This document shows, one piece after another, positions 53,448 to 64,000 of a stretch of DNA of 64,000 nucleotides (positions within the stretch are counted from its first letter, which is position 1; each line of letters starts with the position of its first letter). Under the pieces are notes generated by a model that saw only the letters and a list, made by a program, of their open reading frames with translations, had not been told where the DNA came from and did not search any database. Made by a program: the position numbers and the translations under genes. Source of the DNA: Nocardia ninae NBRC 108245 (lineage in GTDB: Bacteria; Actinomycetota; Actinomycetes; Mycobacteriales; Mycobacteriaceae). The stretch is from the NCBI RefSeq assembly GCF_007990755.1, contig NZ_BJXA01000009.1:102329-166328 (forward strand). The letters are read 5' to 3'.

Positions 53448-54653
53448 TCAGGTGGTTTGGGCGGCCATCAGGGCGGCGGCCAGGGCGGCCAGGGCGAAGC
53501 GGGGTTTGACGTTGAGGTCGAGGGCTTCGCGGCAGGCCAGGACGGCGTCGATGGATTTCAGCAGACCCTCGGGGCGGACGCGTTGGGCCAGGTCGTGGAT
53601 CTGGTCGGACATGTCGGGGTGGGTGAGGGCGACGCCGGAGCCGTTGCGGGCGGCGCCGAAGCGGACGGCGAGGGCGTCGCGGTAGACGCCGGCCACGTCG
53701 ATGAGGGCGCGGTCGAGGGAGTCGCGGCCGGTGCGGGTGGCGCGCGACTTCTGCCGTCGTTCCAGGTCTTTCAGTACGCCGGCCGAACCTCGGGTGGCGC
53801 CTGCGGCACCTTTACCGGTGCCGCCCGCGCCCATCGCGGTGGCGAGTTCTTCGCGTTCGCGGTCGTCGCGGGTGGCGCTCATCTGTTTGGCTTCGTCGTC
53901 GGCGGCCTTGACCAGTTCGTCGGCCGCGGCATAGGCGGCGCCGGGCTTCGAGGCGGCGCCGACCAGGGCCAGCGCCCGCTGGCGGCGAGCCCGCGCTTCT
54001 TCGTCGGTGGCCAGGCGCCGGGCCCGGCCGACGTGTCCGCCGCTGATCGAGGCGGCCCAGTTCGCGGTCTTCTCATCCAGTTTGTCGCGGTCGCGCAGCA
54101 CCTGCGCGATGGCGGGCACCGACGGCGTGACCAGGTGCACATGCCTGCAGCGGGAGCGCAGCGTCACCGAGATGTCCTCGGGGTCGACCGAGGGCGCGCA
54201 CAGCAGGAACACCGTTCGTTCCGGCGGCTCCTCGACCACCTTCAGCAGCACGTTGCCCGCAGCCTCGGTCAACCGGTCGGCGTCCTCGATGACGACCACC
54301 TGCCAGCGCCCGGTGCTCGGCCTGCGCGAGGCGATCTGCACGATCTCGCGCATCTCCTTGGTGCTGATGCTCAGCCCCTCCGGGATCACCCGGCGCACGT
54401 CACCGTGCGTGCCCGCCATGGTGGTGGTGCAGGCATGGCAGCGGCCGCAGCCCGGCGAGCCGGGGTCGGTGCATTGCAGCGCCGCCGCGAAGCACAGTGC
54501 CGCAACGGATCTGCCCGATCCGGGCGGCCCGGTGAACAGCCACGAGTGCGTCATCGCGCCCTGCACCACCTCGGCGCGAGCCGCGACCGAGGCGGCCGTC
54601 AGCGCGGACTCGACCGCATCCTGGCCGACCAACCGATCGAAGACACCTGCCAC
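53448..54653 (-). CDS. holB: DNA polymerase III subunit delta prime
   Basis: 401 aa from the GTG at 54653. AAA+ clamp-loader fold: 'VFDRLVGQDAVESAL', Walker A-like 'TGPPGSGRS', four-Cys zinc module 'CTDPGSPGCGRCHAC', and sensor-type 'VEEPPERTVFLLCAPS' with 'LRSRCRHV'. Part of the DNA polymerase III clamp loader. First host gene beyond the tRNA; base composition is richer in GC than the element. Confidence 0.85.
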   Translation of the reverse strand: MAGVFDRLVGQDAVESALTAASVAARAEVVQGAMTHSWLFTGPPGSGRSVAALCFAAALQCTDPGSPGCGRCHACTTTMAGTHGDVRRVIPEGLSISTKEMREIVQIASRRPSTGRWQVVVIEDADRLTEAAGNVLLKVVEEPPERTVFLLCAPSVDPEDISVTLRSRCRHVHLVTPSVPAIAQVLRDRDKLDEKTANWAASISGGHVGRARRLATDEEARARRQRALALVGAASKPGAAYAAADELVKAADDEAKQMSATRDDREREELATAMGAGGTGKGAAGATRGSAGVLKDLERRQKSRATRTGRDSLDRALIDVAGVYRDALAVRFGAARNGSGVALTHPDMSDQIHDLAQRVRPEGLLKSIDAVLACREALDLNVKPRFALAALAAALMAAQTT

Positions 54654-54772
54654 GCCGTACACCCTAGCCGCCCGTACCGACACGGATCGCGGGGTCGGCT
54701 CGGTGCGACGCGCGGACCGGTATTGCTTCTGTCGCGGGCCGGGCGGATCCTCGACAGGGAGGTGTAATCACC

Positions 54773-55318
54773 GTGAAAATTCTGTTGATCACCGGCGATG
54801 CGGCCGAAGACCTCGAGGTCATGTATCCGTATCAGCGCCTGCTCGAAGAGGGCCACGAGGTGGACATCGCGGCCCCCGCCGTCAAGAAACTCCAGTTCGT
54901 GGTGCACGACTTCGTAGACGGCTTCGACACCTACACCGAAAAGCTCGGGCACAGTTGGCCTGCCGACGTCGCGTTCGCCGACGTCGACCCGGCCGGTTAC
55001 GACGCGTTGGTCGTGCCGGGCGGCCGGGCACCGGAGTATCTGCGCAACAACCCGGACTGCCAGCGCCTCGCGCGGCACTTCGCGGAGGCTGGCAAGCCCA
55101 TCGCCGCGCTCTGCCACGGACCGCTGATCCTCGCTGCCGCAGGGGTTTTGGTCGGTCGCTCGTGCAGCGCCTACCCGGCCTTGGCCCCGGATATCGAGGC
55201 AGCCGGGGCCAAGTTCGTGGACAGCGAGGCTTATGTGGACGAAAACATCGTCACCGGCCGCGCCTGGCCCGATCACCCCGCTTGGATGCGTGAATTCCTC
55301 AGGGTGCTGGGCAAATAG
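54773..55318 (+). CDS. DJ-1/PfpI-family protein
   Basis: 181 aa from the GTG at 54773 after GGGAGGTG. Flavodoxin-like DJ-1 fold: 'ILLITGDAAEDLEVMYPYQRL' (with the acidic residue), 'DALVVPGGRAPEYLR' and nucleophile elbow Cys in 'IAALCHGP'. Members are glyoxalases, amidases or stress chaperones; substrate here unknown. Chromosomal. Confidence 0.8.
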   Translation: MKILLITGDAAEDLEVMYPYQRLLEEGHEVDIAAPAVKKLQFVVHDFVDGFDTYTEKLGHSWPADVAFADVDPAGYDALVVPGGRAPEYLRNNPDCQRLARHFAEAGKPIAALCHGPLILAAAGVLVGRSCSAYPALAPDIEAAGAKFVDSEAYVDENIVTGRAWPDHPAWMREFLRVLGK

Positions 55319-55337
55319 CGTCGGCTGAGCACAGAGC

Positions 55338-55841
55338 TCAGGAGATCCGCGAGTAGGTGGTGTTCGCGCCGTCGAGTTCCTCGCGGATGATGTCGGCGTG
55401 CCCGGAGTGCTGCGAGATCTCGCGAAAGATGTGCAGCAGCGTGTAGCGCACCGTCCACCACTCGCGCTCCGGCGACCACGGGGCGGTCGGGGTCGGGACC
55501 GAGATGTCCAGGCTGTCCACCGTGCGGATCAGCTCCGCTGTGGCCGCCGCGACCTCGTCCCATTCGGCGAGCAGGCCGTCGACGGTCTCGCCCTCGGCCA
55601 TCAGGTACTCGCCCGCCATTCGCGAGACATCGAGCTGGGCGTTCTCATCGCGCTCGGTGAGCACGGTGATCCAGTGGCGTTCGCAGCTGATCAGGTGGTG
55701 CAGCAGCCCGCCGAGGGTCAGTTCGCTGGCGGTGGTGCGCCTGCGTGCCTGTTCGTCGTCGATGCCGCGCACCGTGATGCGGAACAGTTCTCGCTGTTCG
55801 GCGAGCATGCTGATCAGCTCTTCGCGTTCCTGGTCGGCCAT
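55338..55841 (-). CDS. DinB/YfiT-like four-helix protein (mycothiol-dependent type)
   Basis: 167 aa from the ATG at 55841 with GAAAGGAT upstream. 'TLGGLLHHLISCERHWI', 'WDEVAAATAELI' and 'TLLHIFREISQHSGHADIIRE' give the three-His metal site of the DinB/DUF664 family, which in actinobacteria includes mycothiol S-transferases. Chromosomal. Confidence 0.75.
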   Translation of the reverse strand: MADQEREELISMLAEQRELFRITVRGIDDEQARRRTTASELTLGGLLHHLISCERHWITVLTERDENAQLDVSRMAGEYLMAEGETVDGLLAEWDEVAAATAELIRTVDSLDISVPTPTAPWSPEREWWTVRYTLLHIFREISQHSGHADIIREELDGANTTYSRIS

Positions 55842-55905
55842 GGGCAATCCTTTCGCGGGTCGTGCACTTCGGACCGTAGGTTACGGCCCGGCACGACCCG
55901 CGAGC

Positions 55906-58812
<2,907 letters not shown>

Positions 58813-59135
58813 CGGCGAATACACCTTTCCTGTCGACCCGCGCGGGCGCTTTTCGGCGCTGTGCGCGGCTGGGGCAAGCGGGGACGACGGCTGGGCGTCG
58901 CCACCAGACACGTTTATACCTTGACGCTACGTGTGGCCGAGTGCTTGCGACTTGAACCACAGAGCGTACGCGCGTCACTGCGACTCAGTATGCCTTGTGT
59001 TCAGGCCCCGGCTGTGCCACGGCGTGTTCACAGGCTCCTGACCTCAGTCGCCGGGTGTGTCTTTGCCCCGGATATAGCTCGTCCCCCACCTCCGGCTGAC
59101 CGGCGGTGAGGGACGAGTGTGTTGGATTGCGTCGC

Positions 59136-59342
59136 TCAGCTGAGCGCGCGAACTCCGGTGGCCTGCGGGCCCTTGGTGCCCTGGCCGACCTCGAACTCGA
59201 CCTTCTGGTTCTCTTCGAGGGTGCGGAAGCCCGACCCCTGAATTTCGGAGTAGTGGACGAAGACGTCAGCGGAGCCGTCCTCGGGCGCGATGAAGCCGAA
59301 CCCCTTCTCCGCGTTGAACCACTTCACAGTTCCCTGTGCCAT
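59136..59342 (-). CDS. cspA: Cold-shock protein, host copy
   Basis: 68 aa from the ATG at 59342 with GAGAAGGAA upstream. '[15 protein letters not shown]' and 'DVFVHYSEI' nucleic-acid-binding motifs. Same neighbourhood as cspA in mycobacteria (topA on one side, DUF1998 helicase on the other). Distinct from the element-borne copy at 27792. Confidence 0.9.
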   Translation of the reverse strand: MAQGTVKWFNAEKGFGFIAPEDGSADVFVHYSEIQGSGFRTLEENQKVEFEVGQGTKGPQATGVRALS

Positions 59343-59778
59343 TCTGTTCCTTCTCTTTTCTTACCGGAACGGCGGACAACTGGGTTCGTCCACCGGGCCC
59401 GTTCCGACCGCTGTACTGTTGGTTCCCCCTGCAGGAAAGCACCAAGCACACCGTTCGCAACATCGATCCTGCTGACGGTTTGGACTTTGGATCCGACCCT
59501 CGAACACAGAAGCTTGCGACCAGGAACCAGTGAACCATGTCTTCGAGCAATTCAACAGTCGAGTTACCGACAATTTGCAAAAAAGTTGATCTTGCGAATG
59601 CGCAGGTGCGGGACACAATGCCGGAATCCAGACTTGAGGTTCGTTTGCCTCCCGATAACCGAGTGCGCGTATGGCAAAGAGCCTGTGACCCAGGTCGCTA
59701 TTTGGTATCGAATTGGCAGGTAGACGTTCCTAACCGTCCACGTTTCACACTTTCTGAGCGTGTCGTGGCGCGCGCCGC
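59343..59778. other. Divergent intergenic region cspA/helicase
   Basis: 436 bases. It should hold the long 5' leader and promoter of cspA and the promoter of the helicase. A plus-strand frame from 59537 (81 codons) has no binding site and is not called. No clear promoter consensus could be fixed by eye. Confidence 0.5.
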
Positions 59779-62151
59779 ATGAATCCGACCAACTCGACCG
59801 CTCGCACGGCACCCCCTAACGGCCTCAGCTACGGGACATCGTTGCTGAATCGTGTCCTAGTCGGAGTGCCCGCCGACGAGCCCCGGTTGACCCACGTCGT
59901 CGAGCTACCCGCCCGCGCCGCCGAGCTCACCACCTGGCCCGATTGGACATCGCCGGAGGTGATCTCGGCATTACGGGACACCGGCGTCGACGCGCCGTGG
60001 AGCCATCAGACCCGCACCGCCGACCTCGCGCACGGCGGCGCCCACGTGGTGGTCAGCACCGGCACAGCATCCGGCAAGTCGATGGGTTATCAGCTACCGG
60101 TATTGACCGCGCTGCGTGAAGACCCGCGCGCCACTGCCATTTATCTGGCACCCACCAAAGCGCTCGGCGCGGATCAGCTGCGGGCCGTCGGCGCGCTGAC
60201 ACACGAGGGACCGCTGCGCGATATTCACCCAGCAACCTATGACGGCGATACTCCCGCCGAGATCAGGCAGTGGGTGCGGGCGAACGCACGCTGGGTTTTC
60301 ACCAATCCCGACATGCTGCATCTTGGCATCTTGCGCTCGCATCAGCGCTGGGCTCGGGTGCTGCGCAGGCTGCGCTACATCGTGGTCGACGAATGCCATG
60401 CCTACCGGGGCGTTTTCGGGTCGCACGTGGCGCTGGTGCTGCGCAGGCTGCGGCGGATCGCCGCGCGCTACGGCGCGGATCCGGTGTTCGTGCTGTGCTC
60501 AGCCACCACGGCGGAGCCCGCGGCCGCCGCCTCCCGGTTGATCGGAGCGCCGTGTGTCGCGGTCACCGAGGACGGATCACCGCAGGGGCCACGCACCGTC
60601 GCGCTGTGGGAGCCGCCCCTGCTCACCACTGTGACCGGCGAAAACGGCGCGCCGGTGCGGCGGGCGGCCACCACGGAGGCCGCGCAGATCATGGCCGACC
60701 TGGTGGTCGAGGGCGCGCGGACGCTGACCTTCGTGCGGTCCCGTCGCGCCGCCGAGCTCACCGCGATGGACGCGCGGCGGTTGCTGAGTGAGGTCGATCC
60801 GGACCTCGCCGAGCGCGTCGCCGCGTACCGGGCCGGATACCTCGCGGAGGATCGGCGCGAGCTGGAGACGGCGTTGTCGGACGGTTCGCTGCTCGGCGCG
60901 GCCACCACCAACGCACTCGAACTCGGGGTCGATATCGCCGGGCTCGATGCCGTGGTGATCTGCGGTTTTCCCGGCACCGTCGCCTCGTTCTGGCAGCAGG
61001 CGGGCCGGGCGGGCCGGCGCACCCAGGGGTCCTTGGTCATCCTGGTGGCCAGGGACGATCCGCTGGATACCTACCTCGTGCATCACCCGGAAGCTTTGCT
61101 GGACAAGCCCGTCGAGGCCACCATCACCGACCCGCGCAATCCCTATGTACTGGGTCCCCAGTTGCTCTGCGCGGCGTTGGAGCTGCCGCTCACCGACGCC
61201 GAGGTGGACGAACTCGGCGCGCGGGAGGTGCTGGCCGGTCTCGCCGAGAAGGGATTGATCAGGCGTCGCGTGGTCACGGGCGCCGAGGAGCGGGGACGCT
61301 GGTACGTCACCGCGGAGACGCAGCCGCACGACGCCGTCGATGTGCGCGGCGGGATCGGTACGCCGGTGGCCATCGTCGACGGCGAGACCGGGCGATTGCT
61401 CGGCACGGCCGATGCCGGACGGGCGCCGGCGACGCTGCATCAGGGCGCCGTCCACCTGCATCAGGGTGAGACCTTCGTCGTCGACGAGCTGGATCTGGAG
61501 GGCGGCGTCGCGTTCGTGCACGCCGCCGAACCGGGGTGGACCACCAGCGCTCGCTCGGTCACCTCGATCGCCATCGACGAGCTGACCGACGAGCGGCGCT
61601 ACGGCCGGGTGACCATTGCGTTGGCGCAGGTCAGGGTGACCAGTCAGGTGGTCGGGTATCTGCGCACCCTGGTCACCGGCGAGGTGCTCGACCTGGTCGA
61701 ACTCGACATGCCCGAGCACACCCTGCCTACCAGGGCGGTGCTTTATACGGTGTGCCCGGAGTTGTTGACGCTGGTCGGTATCGACCCGGCGGACGTGCCC
61801 GGCGCGCTGCACGCCGCCGAGCATGCGGCGATCGGGCTGTTGCCGCTGGTGGCGACCTGCGATCGGTGGGATATCGGCGGGGTCTCCATCGCCGAGCATC
61901 CGGATACCGGGCTGCCGACGGTGTTCGTCTACGACGGTCAGCCGGGCGGGGCGGGCTTCGCCGAGCGCGGGTACGCCCAGTTGCAGCGCTGGCTGGCGGC
62001 CACCCTCGCCGTGATCGAGTCCTGCGCCTGCGCCGCGGGCTGCCCGTCGTGCGTCCAGTCGCCCAAGTGCGGGAACGGGAACCATCCGCTCGACAAGGCC
62101 GGTGCGGCGCGCCTACTCACCGCAGTGCTGGCCGAGCTGTCGGTCCGGTGA
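59779..62151 (+). CDS. DEAD/DEAH helicase with DUF1998 domain (YprA/MrfA-like)
   Basis: 790 aa from the ATG at 59779. Helicase motifs in order: 'VVSTGTASGKS' (I), 'YLAPTKAL' (Ia), 'VVDECHAY' (II, DECH), 'LCSATT' (III), 'FVRSRR' (IV), 'ATTNALELGVDI' (V) and 'QQAGRAGRR' (VI). The C-terminal DUF1998 zinc site is 'SCACAAGCPSC' then 'CGNGNHPLDK'. Related MrfA acts in mitomycin-type DNA damage repair. Chromosomal. Confidence 0.85.
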   Translation: MNPTNSTARTAPPNGLSYGTSLLNRVLVGVPADEPRLTHVVELPARAAELTTWPDWTSPEVISALRDTGVDAPWSHQTRTADLAHGGAHVVVSTGTASGKSMGYQLPVLTALREDPRATAIYLAPTKALGADQLRAVGALTHEGPLRDIHPATYDGDTPAEIRQWVRANARWVFTNPDMLHLGILRSHQRWARVLRRLRYIVVDECHAYRGVFGSHVALVLRRLRRIAARYGADPVFVLCSATTAEPAAAASRLIGAPCVAVTEDGSPQGPRTVALWEPPLLTTVTGENGAPVRRAATTEAAQIMADLVVEGARTLTFVRSRRAAELTAMDARRLLSEVDPDLAERVAAYRAGYLAEDRRELETALSDGSLLGAATTNALELGVDIAGLDAVVICGFPGTVASFWQQAGRAGRRTQGSLVILVARDDPLDTYLVHHPEALLDKPVEATITDPRNPYVLGPQLLCAALELPLTDAEVDELGAREVLAGLAEKGLIRRRVVTGAEERGRWYVTAETQPHDAVDVRGGIGTPVAIVDGETGRLLGTADAGRAPATLHQGAVHLHQGETFVVDELDLEGGVAFVHAAEPGWTTSARSVTSIAIDELTDERRYGRVTIALAQVRVTSQVVGYLRTLVTGEVLDLVELDMPEHTLPTRAVLYTVCPELLTLVGIDPADVPGALHAAEHAAIGLLPLVATCDRWDIGGVSIAEHPDTGLPTVFVYDGQPGGAGFAERGYAQLQRWLAATLAVIESCACAAGCPSCVQSPKCGNGNHPLDKAGAARLLTAVLAELSVR

Positions 62152-62465
62152 CGACGCCGAGCTCGGTTCGTGACGGCACCGAGCTCCGCGTGTGATCGAA
62201 TGTCTACCTGACCTGGGGCGATCCGCCCGGGAGCCGGACTCGGTAGCCGCGGACCGCGGTCCGGGCTCCCTGGTCGAATAAAGAGGAATGTATTCAGGTT
62301 AACTGCGCTATTGCCACATCGCCGCCTGCGTACATGCGCATTCGTTCGTTTCTTTATCCGCGTCGCTGCGGACAATTGTGCCGTCTGAAATTATTTGGCC
62401 AGGCTATTTACCGATTTCCGCTACTCGCGACAACGCCTGAGTGCGAGTCCGCACTTAGGTTTCTC
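62152..62465. other. AT-richer intergenic region
   Basis: 314 bases between convergent genes. Unusually AT-rich for this chromosome around 62275-62420. No gene; a possible small stem GGAGCCGG...CCGGGCTCC-like lies near 62230-62268. Nothing else supported. Confidence 0.45.
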
Positions 62466-62825
62466 TCAGTTTTCAACAGGTCCGGCTCGTGCGACAGCGC
62501 GCACCCTGTAGGTTCCTAACAGACCCATTGGTACATTCCTGTTAACAATCACAGTCGCGTCCCACTCGGCGACTTCGCACTGTTCCATCCGGGCCGCCAT
62601 CCGCCGCACCACCGCTGCCGCCGCAGCGCATCCCGCGTCGACCCCCTCGGCCAATGCCGCAGCTGCCGCCAGCGCCGCCGAGTCGGCTGCTGCCTGCGCC
62701 CGATGCCGGGTGACAACCACCACACCGACCTGCCCGATCATCAGCGTCGCCGCGATGAGCGCCGTGAGGGCGAGACACGCGAAGACCGTCGCCGCGCCGT
62801 CATCGGCCCGAAGCTTGCCCCTCAT
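62466..62825 (-). CDS. TadE/TadG-like pilus-assembly protein (Rv3654c-type)
   Basis: 119 aa from the ATG at 62825. 'DDGAATVFACLALTALIAATLMIGQVG' is a class III signal/membrane segment typical of TadE/TadG-like pseudopilins. 'AAADSAALAAAAALAEG' follows. Secreted or membrane-anchored. Part of the Flp-pilus-like cluster that follows the helicase in mycobacteria and nocardiae. Confidence 0.75.
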   Translation of the reverse strand: MRGKLRADDGAATVFACLALTALIAATLMIGQVGVVVVTRHRAQAAADSAALAAAAALAEGVDAGCAAAAAVVRRMAARMEQCEVAEWDATVIVNRNVPMGLLGTYRVRAVARAGPVEN

Positions 62826-62869
62826 CCGCTCCCCCGCCGCTCTGTGACTGCTTCTCTGTTCACGCGCTG

Positions 62870-63184
62870 TCACGGTGTCGTTCCCGGCTCGCGGACCGCG
62901 ACGGCGTCCGCGTGCAGCGTGAGCAGCGGCAGCAGGGGCGCGCGGGTGGTGACTCGGGCGATCACGTGGTTGCCCTCGCTGCGCAGCGAGATGTCTGCGG
63001 CCGGAGGTGCGACGCGGCGGGCAGCGGCGATCGCGTTCGCTTCGTCGCCGCGGGCGGACAGGCGGGCCGCCTCGCGGGCGGCGTCGACACAACGGACCTG
63101 GGTCGACGCCGCCAGCAATGCTCCGATACACAGCACAACCGCGACGACCAGGGTGGCGAGCGCGATCGCCGCCTCGACCGTCAC
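62870..63184 (-). CDS. TadE-like pilus protein, start uncertain
   Basis: At least 104 aa. 'DDRGSVTVEAAIALATLVVAVVLCIGALLAA' is the TadE prepilin-type leader and helix. The only in-frame start inside it is the GTG at 63184, which would cut the leader, so a true start further upstream (overlapping the next gene) or a missed start is likely. 'RCVDAAREAARLSARGD' follows, typical of TadE. Confidence 0.65.
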   Translation of the reverse strand: MTVEAAIALATLVVAVVLCIGALLAASTQVRCVDAAREAARLSARGDEANAIAAARRVAPPAADISLRSEGNHVIARVTTRAPLLPLLTLHADAVAVREPGTTP

Positions 63185-63246
63185 CGAACCCCGATCATCA
63201 CCGAGAGCCTTTGCACCCCAACGGTTTACCCCGAATCGCCAGGCTG

Positions 63247-63486
63247 CTACACGGTGGTGTTGAGGGCGCGGTCGATGATCTTCGTCAGCGCGTTCACAAT
63301 GCTGTCGCCGGTCACCACCCCGTACAGCACGGCACCGAACGCCGCGGCGGCGATGGTCCCGATCGCATACTCGGCCGTGCTCATCCCGTCGTCGGCGGTC
63401 GCCGCGTGCAGGATTCGCGAACGCAGCTCCATATATACAGCCCTCGAACCGTGGATCGCGTTGCTCGTCACTCGCTCGATCAGCAC
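63247..63486 (-). CDS. DUF4244 Flp-pilin-like protein
   Basis: 79 aa. 'ADDGMSTAEYAIGTIAAAAFGAVLYGVV' matches the DUF4244 small pilin-like family with the G-M-S-T-A-E-Y-A processing motif. Probably the major subunit of the Tad pilus. The first start at 63486 or the ATG at 63432 could be used. Confidence 0.8.
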   Translation of the reverse strand: MLIERVTSNAIHGSRAVYMELRSRILHAATADDGMSTAEYAIGTIAAAAFGAVLYGVVTGDSIVNALTKIIDRALNTTV

Positions 63487-63591
63487 CTGATTCCCCTCTC
63501 ACTGCGGCCCGCGCGGCCGATCCGCGCGGACACGTTCCGGTAGGCCGAGCAGACGGTGCGTGCACGCCGCCAAGCACCCGCCCGCGCTCGC

Positions 63592-63996
63592 TCACAGCAG
63601 CCCACCGCCGAGCACCCGGCCGGCGAGACCGATCACCACCGGCACGATGCCGAGGCAGACGAACGCGGGGAGGAAGCAGAGGCCGAGGGGCCCTCCGATC
63701 AGTACGCCGGCCCGCTCGGCCTTCGCCGCTGCGGCATCCTCGACTGCACTCCGTCGCTGTTCGGCCAGTTCGCCGACCGCGACTGCCAGCGAGGCGCCCG
63801 AGCGCGCGGACCGGCGCGCCATCCGCGCCAACGACTCCACCTCTTCGGCGCCCGCCCGGCCGGTTTCGTCTGCCGCCGCGCGCTCCCAGGCCGTAGCAGG
63901 ATCGGCACCGAGGGCGAGCAGGTCCGCGGCTCGTCGCAGCGCCTCCCCCAGCGGTTCCGGCGCGCCGGGTGCCACCGCCCGCGCCGCGCCCGCCAT
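63592..63996 (-). CDS. TadC-like type II secretion F-domain protein, 5'-truncated by window edge
   Basis: The visible 134 codons carry the C-terminal F domain: 'LGEALRRAADLLALGADPATAWERA', 'SARSGASLAVAVGELAEQRR' and two C-terminal membrane segments 'GVLIGGPLGLCFLPAFVCLGIVPVVIGLA'. The N-terminus lies beyond base 64000. Inner-membrane platform of the Tad pilus. Confidence 0.75.
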   Translation of the reverse strand: MAGAARAVAPGAPEPLGEALRRAADLLALGADPATAWERAAADETGRAGAEEVESLARMARRSARSGASLAVAVGELAEQRRSAVEDAAAAKAERAGVLIGGPLGLCFLPAFVCLGIVPVVIGLAGRVLGGGLL

Positions 63997-64000
63997 CGGC

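Noticed and set aside
53421-54767. 448-codon plus-strand frame opposite holB
   Set aside because: Gly/Ala/Val repeats typical of a GC shadow; holB motifs are clear on the other strand.

Overview
The window is high-GC actinobacterial DNA, most likely from Nocardia or a close relative. The right end carries a chromosomal block whose gene order (DNA polymerase III delta prime, topA, cold-shock gene, DUF1998 helicase, TadE/DUF4244/TadC pilus-like genes) is the one known from mycobacteria and nocardiae. Everything left of about 53.33 kb looks like one integrated, phage-like element. It ends at the retained 5' half of a tRNA-Thr(CGU) gene and has a tyrosine integrase, an excisionase-like protein, repressor-like regulators and a full phage replication/recombination arm. 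The other end of the element lies left of base 1. No capsid, tail or terminase gene is visible, so prophage, satellite and other integrative element all remain possible.

Layout. (1) 1-9.15 kb, plus strand: tightly packed, mostly unrecognised small genes of actinophage type, with intrinsic terminators directly before several genes and a 61-nt tRNA-like structure at 4463-4523. (2) 9.15-17.66 kb, plus strand: a cassette unlike ordinary phage genes. It holds a structured leader with a terminator, a SAM methyltransferase, an acyl-CoA-dehydrogenase-fold flavoprotein, a class III aminotransferase fused to a kinase-like domain, a full-length GlmS paralogue, a MetRS-like class I aminoacyl-tRNA-synthetase paralogue and a DapF paralogue. 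I read this as a small-molecule pathway (amino sugar plus modified amino acid), and it is the best candidate for an undescribed system. (3) 17.7-30.7 kb, minus strand: small phage genes with an RNA-repair set (T4-Pnkp-like end-healing enzyme, Rnl5-like RNA ligase, nucleotidyltransferase-like protein). (4) 30.8-32.1 kb, plus strand: a Scr1-type XRE/DUF5753 regulator with a DUF397 partner. (5) 32.2-43.8 kb, minus strand: the replication and recombination arm (RusA, WhiB, an alpha/beta hydrolase, SSB, TOPRIM primase-DnaB helicase, HNH endonuclease, replication initiator with a possible internal origin, RecT, YqaJ exonuclease), probably driven from a strong promoter at 44.05-44.08 kb. (6) 44.2-53.3 kb: the control and integration region, with an HTH regulator, an EspR-like regulator next to PAP2-like, seven-TM-type and ImmA/IrrE-like genes, a Nudix hydrolase, a 2H phosphoesterase, a HicA-like protein, an excisionase-like protein and an integrase carrying an inserted LacI-type HTH. 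(7) 53.3-64 kb: chromosome.

A 13-bp sequence, CACAACTGAATAG, occurs identically five times just upstream of minus-strand start codons, with weaker relatives elsewhere. It is probably an element-specific expression signal, comparable in position to the start-associated sequences known in some mycobacteriophages.

Function calls rest on motif recognition by eye. No database search was possible.
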